Assembly: GCF_016746085.1 (NCBI RefSeq)
Contig: NZ_JAERTZ010000018.1
Coordinates: forward strand, 248,001 to 312,000
Direction: 5' to 3'
From: Zobellella iuensis
GTDB lineage: Bacteria > Pseudomonadota > Gammaproteobacteria > Enterobacterales > Aeromonadaceae
Length of the DNA stretch: 64,000 bases
The position numbers and the translations under genes were made by a program. Below, piece by piece: positions 18,899-26,318 of this stretch. Below the pieces are notes generated by a model. The model was not told where the DNA came from. It saw only the letters and a program-made list of their open reading frames with translations, and did not search any database. How positions within the stretch are numbered: position 1 is the stretch's first letter; the number at the start of each line of letters is the position of its first letter.

Positions 18899-19620
18899 CC
18901 GCGGCGGCGAAAATCGGCCAGCCGCACCACGTTGTCGCGGGCCGGCCGGTCCGAATAGGGGCAGGGGAAATCCCCCACCGGAGTGTCGGGGTAGCTGGTC
19001 GCCGCCAGCCCCCGGCCGAAACGGAACAGGGCATCGTCCAGCAGGCGGATCACCGGCCGGAAGGGCTGGCTCCGGTTGCCGCCGACCCGCTTGTACTGCT
19101 GGTTGATATGCAGACCCAGGCCGTAACAGTGGTTGTCGTCCAGGTAGTCCAGCTCTTCATGGGTCAGGGTGCTTTTCAGCCACTCGCCGGCATCGGTGAC
19201 GTGGCCGTTGATACTGGGGTCGCTGTTGTTGACCCAGGTGATCTGCCAGCCTTCGGCGAAGAAACGCTCCACCATCAGCGGCAGCTCGTCGTCGTTGACG
19301 GCGCCGCTCTCCAGGGCCAGGTGCAGCGCCTCGTTGCCCCAGCGCTCCAGCAGTATCGACTCCAGCTCCGCCCGTTCGGGCGGGGTCGCGAAGGGCAGCA
19401 GCAGGGCATAACGGCTGTGGGCTTCCACCGCGATCACCGTGTAATGACGCAGACAGCCAGGGCGGCCATGCTCCACCAGATGGCATTGCCAGGACACCCG
19501 ACTGAAGCCCGTGGTCAGCGGCTGGGTGCCAATGCGCTTGCCGTCCGGGCTGGGCAGGCGGGGCAGATCCAGCCGCAGCCATTTGGCCAAGGCATTGCTG
19601 GCCGCGATAAGGATTTCCAT
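18895..19620 (-). CDS. Uncharacterised protein, DUF6933-like in outline
   Basis: 241 aa, no signal peptide or membrane segment. I do not recognise a characterised family. The order of features (N-terminal LAKWLRL helix, RYALLLPF strand, a helix ending near a conserved PSINGHVTD motif, and a C-terminal arginine-rich tail) resembles the DUF6933 type of proteins of unknown function. It is convergent with the glycosyltransferase with overlapping stop codons and no terminator between them. The upstream 219 bp to the capA-like gene would carry both divergent promoters. Confidence 0.55.
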   Translation of the reverse strand: MEILIAASNALAKWLRLDLPRLPSPDGKRIGTQPLTTGFSRVSWQCHLVEHGRPGCLRHYTVIAVEAHSRYALLLPFATPPERAELESILLERWGNEALHLALESGAVNDDELPLMVERFFAEGWQITWVNNSDPSINGHVTDAGEWLKSTLTHEELDYLDDNHCYGLGLHINQQYKRVGGNRSQPFRPVIRLLDDALFRFGRGLAATSYPDTPVGDFPCPYSDRPARDNVVRLADFRRRG

Positions 19621-19839
19621 GGGTTTTCCTTGTTATTCCGCCGATCATGCCGCCATGGTAGCGGGTCGGGACCGCCGGCACCAGGACAGCCGCAGAACGG
19701 GTGGCGGCCGTAGCACCCGCTATCGGATAAGGAAGCCATAAATGCGCAACCGATGACGTTATGTTAAATTCCCGGCGACTTCTGCGTATTTTTTGCCAGA
19801 CTGGAGATGTAAGGCACGTCTTTTCACGGAAGGAGCCCT

Positions 19840-20958
19840 ATGTCCCGGCGAACCTTGAGCCTGTTCCTGTGCGGCGATGTGATGACGGGCAGGGGGATCG
19901 ACCAGATCCTGCCTCGCTCCTGCCCGGACGAACTGCACGAAGCCTATATGACCCGGGCGAGCGGCTATGTCAGGCTGGCCGAGCGGCGGTGCGGGCGGAT
20001 CCCGCGACGGGTCGGCTTTGCCTATGTCTGGGGCGACGCCCTGGCCGAGCTGGCGCGGGTCGGGCCCGCGGTGCGGGTGATCAACCTGGAAACCAGCATC
20101 ACCACCAGCGAAGACTGGCAGCCCAAGGGCATCAACTACCGCATGCACCCCGCCAACCTGCCCGTCCTCGGCGCCGCCGGCATCGACGTCTGTGTCCTGG
20201 CCAACAACCATGTGCTGGACTGGGGCCGGCGGGGGCTGCTCGACACCCTGGCCGCGCTGGAGCGACAGGGCATCCGCACCGCCGGTGCCGGAAGACAGCT
20301 CGCCGAGGCCCGGGCGCCGGCCAGGATCGGACTCGGGTCGGAGGAGGGCGGGCGCCTGCTGATCTTCGCCCTGGCCCTGGCCTCCAGCGGCGTGCCGGAA
20401 AGCTGGGCGGCCGGCGTCGACCGACCTGGGGTATTCTTTTTGCCGACGCTGACGGCGCCGGCACTCGACGAGCTCAAGGCCCTGATCCGGCGCTGGCAAC
20501 GGCCAGGGGACCGGGTGCTGGTGTCGATCCACTGGGGCCCTAACTGGGGCTACGCCATACCGGCCGCCCACCGCGACTTCGCCCGGGCCCTGATCGACGA
20601 GGCCGGGGTCGACCTGGTGCACGGCCATTCATCCCACCATGTGCTGGGGCTGGAGCTGTACCGGGAGCGGCTGATCCTCTACGGCTGCGGCGACTTTATC
20701 AACGATTACGAGGGCATCCGCGGTTACGAGCAATACCGGCCCGATCTGGTGGTGATGTTCTTTCCGGTGCTGGAGCGGGACAGCGGCCGTCTGCAGTCGC
20801 TGCGCCTGGTGCCGCTGCAGCTGAACAAGTTCCGGCTGTGCCGGGCCCGGCCCGAAGACGCGGCCTGGCTGGCGCAGCGGCTGAACAGGGAAGGTAAGCG
20901 AACCGGCACGGCATTCCGCCTCCAGCCGGACGGCAGCCTGACGCTGGACCTGGGCTAG
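19840..20958 (+). CDS. CapA-family metallophosphatase-like protein
   Basis: 372 aa. Characteristic CapA/PgsA motifs are seen: GDVMTGRG near residue 13, NLETSIT near 86, NNHVLDWG near 123, SIHWGPNW near 229 and HGHSSHH near 264. This fold is related to calcineurin-like phosphoesterases; CapA proteins take part in poly-gamma-glutamate synthesis or export, but many homologues have unknown roles and no capB/capC neighbours exist here. No signal peptide or N-terminal anchor is visible, unlike Bacillus CapA, so it may be cytoplasmic. A good site GGAAGGAG precedes the ATG. Confidence 0.85.
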   Translation: MSRRTLSLFLCGDVMTGRGIDQILPRSCPDELHEAYMTRASGYVRLAERRCGRIPRRVGFAYVWGDALAELARVGPAVRVINLETSITTSEDWQPKGINYRMHPANLPVLGAAGIDVCVLANNHVLDWGRRGLLDTLAALERQGIRTAGAGRQLAEARAPARIGLGSEEGGRLLIFALALASSGVPESWAAGVDRPGVFFLPTLTAPALDELKALIRRWQRPGDRVLVSIHWGPNWGYAIPAAHRDFARALIDEAGVDLVHGHSSHHVLGLELYRERLILYGCGDFINDYEGIRGYEQYRPDLVVMFFPVLERDSGRLQSLRLVPLQLNKFRLCRARPEDAAWLAQRLNREGKRTGTAFRLQPDGSLTLDLG

Positions 20959-21013
20959 AGGCGGGAAGGTGCCATGTCTTGGGCCTTCCCGCCGCAGCCA
21001 GTGAAAACCCCGG

Positions 21014-21316
21014 CTAGCCGCCCAGCTTTTGTTGCACGCTGGCGACCTTGTCGGCCATGGTCTGCGCCCGGTCGTTGCGGGTGCCCAGCTTGATATGGCT
21101 GGTAATGCGCACGGCGCCGGCATCGTGCAGCACCTCGTGGCAGCGCTTGACCGCCGCCATCACCTCATCCCATTCGCCTTCCACATTGGTGCCGTAGCCG
21201 TGCATGGTGTGAACCAGGCCGGCATCCTCAAAGATTTGCTGGCACATGGCCACATAAGGCGACACCGACACGCCAACGCCGCCGGGCGAGACCATAATAT
21301 CCATCAGTACGTACAT
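21014..21316 (-). CDS. MTH1187-family thiamine-binding protein
   Basis: 100 aa with the ferredoxin-like MTH1187/YkoF fold signature: MYVLMDIMVSPGG, then VHTMHGYGTNVEGEWDEVM and RITSHIKLGTR. Members bind thiamine or related compounds and usually occur with thiamine transport genes; none is adjacent here. CAGGGAG stands before the ATG. It is a monocistronic minus-strand gene between two plus-strand genes. Confidence 0.85.
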   Translation of the reverse strand: MYVLMDIMVSPGGVGVSVSPYVAMCQQIFEDAGLVHTMHGYGTNVEGEWDEVMAAVKRCHEVLHDAGAVRITSHIKLGTRNDRAQTMADKVASVQQKLGG

Positions 21317-21484
21317 AACAGCTCCCTGGTTAGAATGAATCGGTAAGTTGTATCACCCCGCCATTCGAGCCAATGCGCGCTCGGGCCGCAAGGGCCAGAT
21401 GGGGCATTTGCGTTGGCCAGTGCATTGTGGTCATAGGATTCCATTGCACCTGCGCCAGGGTGCTGTCAGTAATGAGGGCAGTAA

Positions 21485-21982
21485 ATGAGCATACTGCAAA
21501 AAATCATCAGCGGCGGCCAGACCGGCGCCGACCGGGCGGCCCTGGACGCGGCCATGGCGGCGGGATTTCCGGCCGGGGGGTATTGTCCATCCGGGCGGCG
21601 GGCGGAAGACGGGCCCATAGACGCGGTTTATCCCTTGATCGAACTGGCCGGCGGCTACCGGCAACGGACCCGCAGAAACCTGCAGGAGGCCGATGGCACC
21701 GTTATTTTTTACCGCGGCATGCCAACCGGCGGCACGGCGCTGACCCTGGCGCTGTGCCTCCGCGAGCAAAAGCCGTTCCGGCTTATCGACATGGAGCTGG
21801 TGTCGGTTGAACAGGCCTGCACGGCAGTGCTGGCGTTTATCCGGGCCCAGCGGATTGCGGTACTGAACGTGGCGGGCCCGAGGGAAAGTGGTCAGCCGGG
21901 GATCTATGACTACAGCTTTCGTGTGCTGACGGCGATGATCAGGGCATCGATGTCCTCGAACACTGGCCAGATGCCTTGCTGA
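21485..21982 (+). CDS. Putative molybdenum carrier / YpsA-like SLOG protein
   Basis: 165 aa beginning with the glycine-rich nucleotide-binding loop IISGGQTGADRAALDAA, typical of the PF12694 'putative molybdenum carrier' group, related to the YpsA/SLOG Rossmannoid superfamily. Homologues bind nucleotides or metal ligands and their biological role is not settled. No molybdenum genes are adjacent. The ATG is preceded by GAGGGCA. The ribosome site and start are clear; the C-terminal tail after residue 150 is divergent. Confidence 0.8.
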   Translation: MSILQKIISGGQTGADRAALDAAMAAGFPAGGYCPSGRRAEDGPIDAVYPLIELAGGYRQRTRRNLQEADGTVIFYRGMPTGGTALTLALCLREQKPFRLIDMELVSVEQACTAVLAFIRAQRIAVLNVAGPRESGQPGIYDYSFRVLTAMIRASMSSNTGQMPC

Positions 21983-22161
21983 GGATCGCCGGAAATGACG
22001 CAACCGAGCAGGGTACCGGACACAGCGGGCCAAGTAACGGTACCGATAAATCTTTAAAACCGGGCGGCAGAACCAGGGTGTCCTGAATCTTATAATTTCT
22101 TATTTAACATAATATAGATTATGCGTAGTGTTGGATCAGAAGGAAATGACCACTGCGATGG
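21983..22161. other. AT-rich junction before the accessory micro-operon
   Basis: No gene seen. Composition switches from GC-rich to AT-rich near 22070-22125 (runs such as TTATAATTTCTTATTTAACATAAT), which marks the edge of the accessory patch 22.1-23.5 kb. Confidence 0.4.
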
Positions 22162-22410
22162 TCAGTACCAGTACTGGGCCGGCTTGTGGTTAAGCGGAAA
22201 AACCAGGCCGTCCGGATCGACACCTCGACGCACCAGACACAATACGCGCTGCACCTCCCGCCGTTCTGGCCGGGTCATCCGCAGATTACGGAACCAACGC
22301 GGTGACTTGGAATGCCACTTGGCGCAAGTGACCAATCGAGCACTTACCCGACGACGGCGCTTCAATCGAGCATCGGGCTGGCGGTCACGAGCCCTGTTCT
22401 TGATAGACAT
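22162..22410 (-). CDS. Small basic protein of unknown function, gene 3 of a micro-operon
   Basis: 82 aa from an ATG at 22410 with AGAGG five bases upstream (a GTG at 22416 is also in frame). Strongly basic N-terminus (many Arg/Lys), then RMTRPERREVQRVLCLVRRGVDPDGLVFPLNHKPAQYWY. The short C-terminal KP-x-x-YW ending recalls small conserved hypothetical proteins of Proteobacteria but I cannot name the family. Its start lies 8 bp after the stop of the zinc-ribbon gene; the ribosome site overlaps that stop. GC content is lower than in surrounding genes. Confidence 0.55.
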   Translation of the reverse strand: MSIKNRARDRQPDARLKRRRRVSARLVTCAKWHSKSPRWFRNLRMTRPERREVQRVLCLVRRGVDPDGLVFPLNHKPAQYWY

Positions 22411-22418
22411 AGACACCT

Positions 22419-22775
22419 CTAAGTGATGAAAACACTTAGAAGATGTCCAGTGAACGGTACCAATGCAGCATCATCTCGCCGTTCCCCAGAACCGGGCTTC
22501 ACTAAACCAAAATCCGGAATATTCCAGTCCCGATCATCAGAAAACATAAAATGGAGTTGGCGGTTCCTACACAGCTGGGCCAAGTCTTCGAAGAAACAAG
22601 ACTCACATAACTCAACTTCGTACTGCTCGCCATCATGAGGCGAGCCATAGCCCCAAGCGGCTTGCAGCACACCGAACTGGGGTGAATAGCCCTCAGCCAT
22701 CACCGTACTGCAGCCACACACGTCGCAGCGCACGTCGGTGACTAACTCAATCTGCTTCAGCGTTTTGACCTTCAT
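22419..22775 (-). CDS. Small zinc-ribbon-like protein, gene 2 of a micro-operon
   Basis: 118 aa. Two CxxC pairs, CDVCGCST near residue 17 and CESCFF near 57, with an FGVLQAAWGYGSPHDGEQYE stretch between, predict a zinc ribbon. The protein begins MKVKTLKQIELVTDV; similar free-standing proteins occur widely in Proteobacteria without known function. The ATG overlaps the TGA of the upstream 35-aa gene, a strong sign of translational coupling. About 50 percent GC against more than 60 for the neighbours points to acquisition. Confidence 0.7.
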   Translation of the reverse strand: MKVKTLKQIELVTDVRCDVCGCSTVMAEGYSPQFGVLQAAWGYGSPHDGEQYEVELCESCFFEDLAQLCRNRQLHFMFSDDRDWNIPDFGLVKPGSGERRDDAALVPFTGHLLSVFIT

Positions 22776-22879
22776 TGGTCACCCCATCCAAGCCCCCAAA
22801 AAAAGTTGTGCCTTGGCCCAGATGCTATTTCCTCGCGCAGTTCGGCTATCTCCTGGTCGGTCAAGCGGCGAACGGTCAT
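22772..22879 (-). CDS. 35-residue protein, gene 1 of a micro-operon
   Basis: An open frame of 36 codons: it starts MTVRRLTDQEIAELREEI and ends NFFWGLGWGDQ. A purine-rich site (AGGGGGG) stands 5-6 bases before the ATG, and the TGA overlaps the ATG of the zinc-ribbon gene (CAATGA). The first half predicts an amphipathic, charged helix; the tail is rich in Trp, Phe and Gly. I know no family. The tight ribosome-site and stop/start geometry, not homology, is the argument that it is real. Confidence 0.5.
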   Translation of the reverse strand: MTVRRLTDQEIAELREEIASGPRHNFFWGLGWGDQ

Positions 22880-22903
22880 CAATACCCCCCTGTTTATTGA
22901 CAC

Positions 22904-22927
22904 TTGAGGGGCGTTCAGCCCCCTCAA
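22904..22927. repeat. Hairpin upstream of the micro-operon
   Basis: TTGAGGGG (22904-22911) is the exact inverted complement of CCCCTCAA (22920-22927) with an 8-nt loop. On the minus strand a T-rich stretch precedes it. It lies 25 bp ahead of the 35-aa gene, so it could be a terminator of upstream transcription or a leader structure. Confidence 0.55.
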
Positions 22928-22932
22928 AAGAA

Positions 22933-22960
22933 AATGCCGATAAACTGCATTATCGGCATT
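22933..22960. repeat. Perfect 11-bp inverted repeat
   Basis: AATGCCGATAA (22933-22943) and TTATCGGCATT (22950-22960) are exact inverted complements around ACTGCA. Only 5 bp from the previous hairpin. Candidate operator or mobile-element end. Confidence 0.6.
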
Positions 22961-23038
22961 AAATCATCCAAGTAATAAGCAAAATAATAAGATTCTACGA
23001 ATACTAAGAGTGCCACAAGGCGCTGCGTGCGTCCTGGC

Positions 23039-23101
23039 GCTGAGGGTCTGCCTAGTGGAACCCAGTCGCTGCCGGTAGTGATCTACCATCCGGAACAGTT
23101 A
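23039..23101. repeat. 63-bp dispersed palindromic repeat, copy 2
   Basis: About 85 percent identical and same orientation as 8315-8377. The central palindrome is degenerate here, GGTAG-TGAT-CTACC (23074-23087), with compensating preservation of the stem ends. Confidence 0.7.
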
Positions 23102-23462
23102 GTCAGAACAGCACCCAAATCTACCTATACTCCACCTACCCCAGCTTGGGCCACAAGCTCCTTTCCGGTTGCCCTGTCCTTTGCCATCCCTCTCTCGACG
23201 CCAAGCCGGCCGGGCCGTTGCGCTTAGTCGTCTGCACCTAGAACCGCTACCCCCGGACCAGTACTTCACCCGGCGGGATATCATGCAGCGGTAACATGGC
23301 AATAATCCTGCGCGGGGCCGTCGGAGACCTGTAGCTCCCCTGCCCTGTTCAGCCTGGCACCGGCGGTACCAGGCGTTCCCCGACCGGATTGCAACCGGGA
23401 CTATGCCTCCACTCCGGATCCGGCTGACGTCAATCATGGCCGGTTTCGGCGAGCTGGCGAAC
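23102..23462. other. Non-coding stretch after the repeat; nothing recognised
   Basis: Open frames exist on both strands but none has a ribosome site or any motif I know; composition is mixed. A decayed gene is possible, but no family could be identified from the fragments. Confidence 0.35.
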
Positions 23463-24752
23463 TCAGTTGCGCCGTTCCCACCGGCGAAACAGTACGCTGG
23501 CATTGACCCCGCCGAATCCAAAGCCGTTCGACAGCGCGTACTGGAGCGGCATTTTCCGTGCGGCCGGGCCGACCAGATCGAGGCCGTCGGCCGCCTGGTC
23601 GGGGTTGCTGAGGTTCAGTGTGGGCGGAACCACCTGATCGCGCAGCGCCAGTATGGTGAAAATGGCTTCAATGCCGCCCGCGGCCCCCAGTAGATGGCCG
23701 GTACTGGATTTGGTCGAGGTAATCGCCGCCCCCGCTCCGGTCCCGAATACGGAGCGGATGGCGGCCAGCTCTCCCCTGTCACCGACCTGGGTGGAGGTCG
23801 CATGGGCATTGATGTGCTGAACGTCGCCGGGCGCAATGCCGGCCTGGCGCAGTGCCTGCTGCATGGCAAGCCGGGCGCCGCTGCCGTCCTCCGGCCCGGC
23901 GGTCAGGTGGTAGGCATCGGCGCTGGTACCGTAGCCGACCAACTCCGCCAACGGACGTGCGCCACGCGCCAGGGCATGATCCAGCGATTCGATCACCAGT
24001 AGACCGGCCCCCTCGGCCATGACGAAACCGTCCCGGTCGCGGTCGAAGGGACGCGATGCCTCCCGCGGGCGGTCGTTGAATCCGGTGGACAAGGCGCGTG
24101 CCGCGGCAAAGGCGCCGAGGGTAACGCGATGGATGGCCGCCTCGGTCCCGCCACACACCGCGATATCCGCCTCGCCGCTGCGGATCAGCCGGGCGGCATC
24201 GCCGATGGCTTGAACCCCGGCCGCGCAGGCGGTCACCGGCGCCCCGAGCGGCCCCTTGAAGCCGTGCTGGATGGAGATGTGCCCGGCCGCCATATTGGCG
24301 AGAAAGGAAGGCGCGGTGAAGGGTGAAAGGCGGCGTGACCCACGGCTGTCCGTCGTGCGCACGGCCTCGGCGATGGCGCCAAAACCACCGACGCCGGAAG
24401 CAATGATGGTCGCGGTTCGCCGGCGTTGCTCTTCCTCGGTCGGGTGCCAGCCTGCCTGGATAAGGGCTTCCTGCGCCGCCAGCAACGCAAACTCGATAAA
24501 GCGATCCATCTTCTTGCGCTCCTTGGCGGCAACGGCTCGCTCTGGATCAAAACCCGCTTGCGGATCTTCCATCAGACTTGGCACTTGCCCGCCTGGGCAA
24601 ATGCCGGTGCCGTCGGCCAGATCGGCAGACAGGGCCCGAATGCCGGATTGTCCCGCCAGCAGGCGGGACCAGACTATCTCCGTACCACACCCCAATGGCC
24701 CGACGGTACCCGTTCCCGTCACCACTATTCGAACTGCATCTCGAACACCCAT
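23463..24752 (-). CDS. Beta-ketoacyl-ACP synthase II-like (FabF paralogue)
   Basis: 429 aa. Thiolase-fold condensing enzyme with the KAS triad: Cys in VTACAAGVQ, His in NAHATSTQ and His in STGHLLGAAG, plus GFGFGGVNAS near the end. KAS II elongates acyl-ACP with malonyl-ACP. As the last gene of an efflux operon, rather than next to acpP/fabG, it is probably a specialised paralogue. GAGGAA stands before ATGATG, and the second ATG is better spaced. 95 bp separate it from the thioesterase gene upstream. Confidence 0.88.
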   Translation of the reverse strand: MGVRDAVRIVVTGTGTVGPLGCGTEIVWSRLLAGQSGIRALSADLADGTGICPGGQVPSLMEDPQAGFDPERAVAAKERKKMDRFIEFALLAAQEALIQAGWHPTEEEQRRRTATIIASGVGGFGAIAEAVRTTDSRGSRRLSPFTAPSFLANMAAGHISIQHGFKGPLGAPVTACAAGVQAIGDAARLIRSGEADIAVCGGTEAAIHRVTLGAFAAARALSTGFNDRPREASRPFDRDRDGFVMAEGAGLLVIESLDHALARGARPLAELVGYGTSADAYHLTAGPEDGSGARLAMQQALRQAGIAPGDVQHINAHATSTQVGDRGELAAIRSVFGTGAGAAITSTKSSTGHLLGAAGGIEAIFTILALRDQVVPPTLNLSNPDQAADGLDLVGPAARKMPLQYALSNGFGFGGVNASVLFRRWERRN

Positions 24753-24847
24753 CATTATTCCTCGCTTTCCACAGTTGCGGTGCTTCGCAGTGAGCACCGC
24801 CTCGGTTGTTTCTCTCTGGCCGGCTATCCGGCCATCTCCGCTCTTCG

Positions 24848-25387
24848 TCAGGCCATCGGCACGTCGAACACAAAACAGGTTGCCGTCGCATGGGCATAGA
24901 GTTGGCCCTTTTCATCTTCAACACGGGCTTCGGCCGTGGCGAGTTGCCGGCCACCGTGGATCACCGTGCCGATCGCCCGCAACGGGCCGGTTCTGTGTGA
25001 GGCTGGCCGAACAATGTTGACGTGGAGTTCCGCCGTTGTGTAGGAGCGTCCGGCCGGCAGCGTGCTCTGTACCGCACATCCCAAGGCCGAGTCCAGCAGC
25101 GTGGCAAACCAGCCGCCGTGCACCGTGCCCAGAGGGTTATAGTGTTGCGGCAGTGGAATGCCCTGAAAGATGGCACGGCCGATGTCAACGCCCAGCAGCC
25201 ACATGTTCATGGTCTCGTTCATGGGCGGGTATGGCAGTTCACCGGACATCATGCCCTCAAGAACCTCACGCCCGCTTTTGCCGGCGAGTTGCTCCATTCG
25301 GGTAAGGCCTGGCTTGCCGCCACCTGCAATCGAACGTTGTCGAGCGGCTTTTTGCTGGGCAGTCCAGTCTATGCTCGGTAGGGGCAT
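24848..25387 (-). CDS. PaaI-family hot-dog thioesterase
   Basis: 179 aa. The hot-dog helix with the catalytic environment is TVHGGWFATLLDSALGCAV near residue 90, followed by TAELHVNIVRPA. PaaI-type enzymes hydrolyse aryl- or acyl-CoA thioesters. The first 60 residues (MNETMNMWLLG region) extend the usual 140-aa domain and appear in many environmental homologues. AGGAGAA precedes the ATG. It sits between the SDR and the ketoacyl synthase on one strand, which suggests an acyl-group or aromatic substrate handled together. Confidence 0.85.
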   Translation of the reverse strand: MPLPSIDWTAQQKAARQRSIAGGGKPGLTRMEQLAGKSGREVLEGMMSGELPYPPMNETMNMWLLGVDIGRAIFQGIPLPQHYNPLGTVHGGWFATLLDSALGCAVQSTLPAGRSYTTAELHVNIVRPASHRTGPLRAIGTVIHGGRQLATAEARVEDEKGQLYAHATATCFVFDVPMA

Positions 25388-25467
25388 GGGTTCTCCTGAT
25401 CAATATGTTCAAAGGTGAAGGCCATTACACTCCGGATTGGCCGCGAGCCGGCATCCGAGCCAGGGCC

Positions 25468-26274
25468 TCAAGCAAGTCCGAATGTTTTTCTCAAGCCTGC
25501 ATCGACGGGGCCGGCGGGCATAAAGCGGCGCAATTTGCGCAGCAGAGCGGCCTCGCCTTTGGGCGTACGCCGCATTTTCCACGCCCCCAAGGCGGCATCG
25601 ACAATGGTGCTGGCGACGCCATCGGGATCCGGCGCCTTATGGACATTGTTTTGAATGGCCTGGGAAACGACAGCGCGCTCGGTGTCGTAGGCCGGGATTT
25701 TGGCGGCCGCCAGGGGCGCATTGATATCCATGTTGGTCTTGGTGAAGGAAGGCTCGACCAGCGCTATACGAATGCCGAACTGGCGCACCTCGTGATCCAG
25801 GGTCTCGGACAGCCCCTCCACCGCATGCTTGGACGCCGAATAGAGCCCCATGTAGGGCGCCGGAAGAAAGCCCAACACCGAGCTGATGTTGACGATGCGA
25901 CCAGAGCCTTGCTCGCGCATGTGCGGCAGTACCGCCTGTGTGGTGCGCAGGATGCCAAACACGTTGGTGTCGAACAGCGATGCCGCTTCGGCAACCGAGG
26001 TTTCCTCCGTTGCGCCGAGCAGGGTCACGCCGGCACTGTTGACCAGCACGTCGATACGCTTGGCCTGAGCCATGATGGCCTGGACCCCGGCCTGAACCGA
26101 CACTTCGTCACGGATATCCATCTCGACCAGCTCAACACCGGCTATTGGCTGTGCCGTTGCCCTGTTGCGCACTGTGCCGAATACCCGGCAACCCTGAGCG
26201 GCAAACTTCACGGCGGCGGCGCGGCCGATGCCTGACGATACACCGGTCACAACGACAACTTTTGATTTCGACAT
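25468..26274 (-). CDS. Short-chain dehydrogenase/reductase
   Basis: 268 aa classical SDR. The Rossmann TGVSSGIG is at residues 10-17, NSAG near 83, catalytic Ser in VNISSVLG and the YSASK motif with Tyr and Lys near 154-158. NAD(P)-dependent oxidoreductase; substrate unknown. ATG at 26274 follows GAGAGG. It starts 44 bp after the RND permease stop on the same strand, so it is probably part of the efflux operon. Confidence 0.9.
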   Translation of the reverse strand: MSKSKVVVVTGVSSGIGRAAAVKFAAQGCRVFGTVRNRATAQPIAGVELVEMDIRDEVSVQAGVQAIMAQAKRIDVLVNSAGVTLLGATEETSVAEAASLFDTNVFGILRTTQAVLPHMREQGSGRIVNISSVLGFLPAPYMGLYSASKHAVEGLSETLDHEVRQFGIRIALVEPSFTKTNMDINAPLAAAKIPAYDTERAVVSQAIQNNVHKAPDPDGVASTIVDAALGAWKMRRTPKGEAALLRKLRRFMPAGPVDAGLRKTFGLA

Positions 26275-26318
26275 AACCACCTCTCTTTAATAAACGGGTA
26301 AACGGAATAACACGCCGC

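Noticed and set aside
22070-22130. Integron attC site or insertion sequence end at the island edge
   Set aside because: No attC core sites (GTTRRRY/RYYYAAC pair), no terminal inverted repeats with target duplication and no transposase nearby.
22780-22830. T7-G5 run in the 35-aa gene as a programmed frameshift that would fuse it to the zinc-ribbon protein
   Set aside because: The -1 frame meets a TGA a few codons later and the +1 frame does not join the downstream frame, so no fusion would result.
23099-23521. 140-codon minus-strand frame before the ketoacyl synthase stop
   Set aside because: Low-complexity Arg/Ser/Gly composition, no ribosome site, and it overlaps the 63-bp repeat; kept as unassigned sequence.
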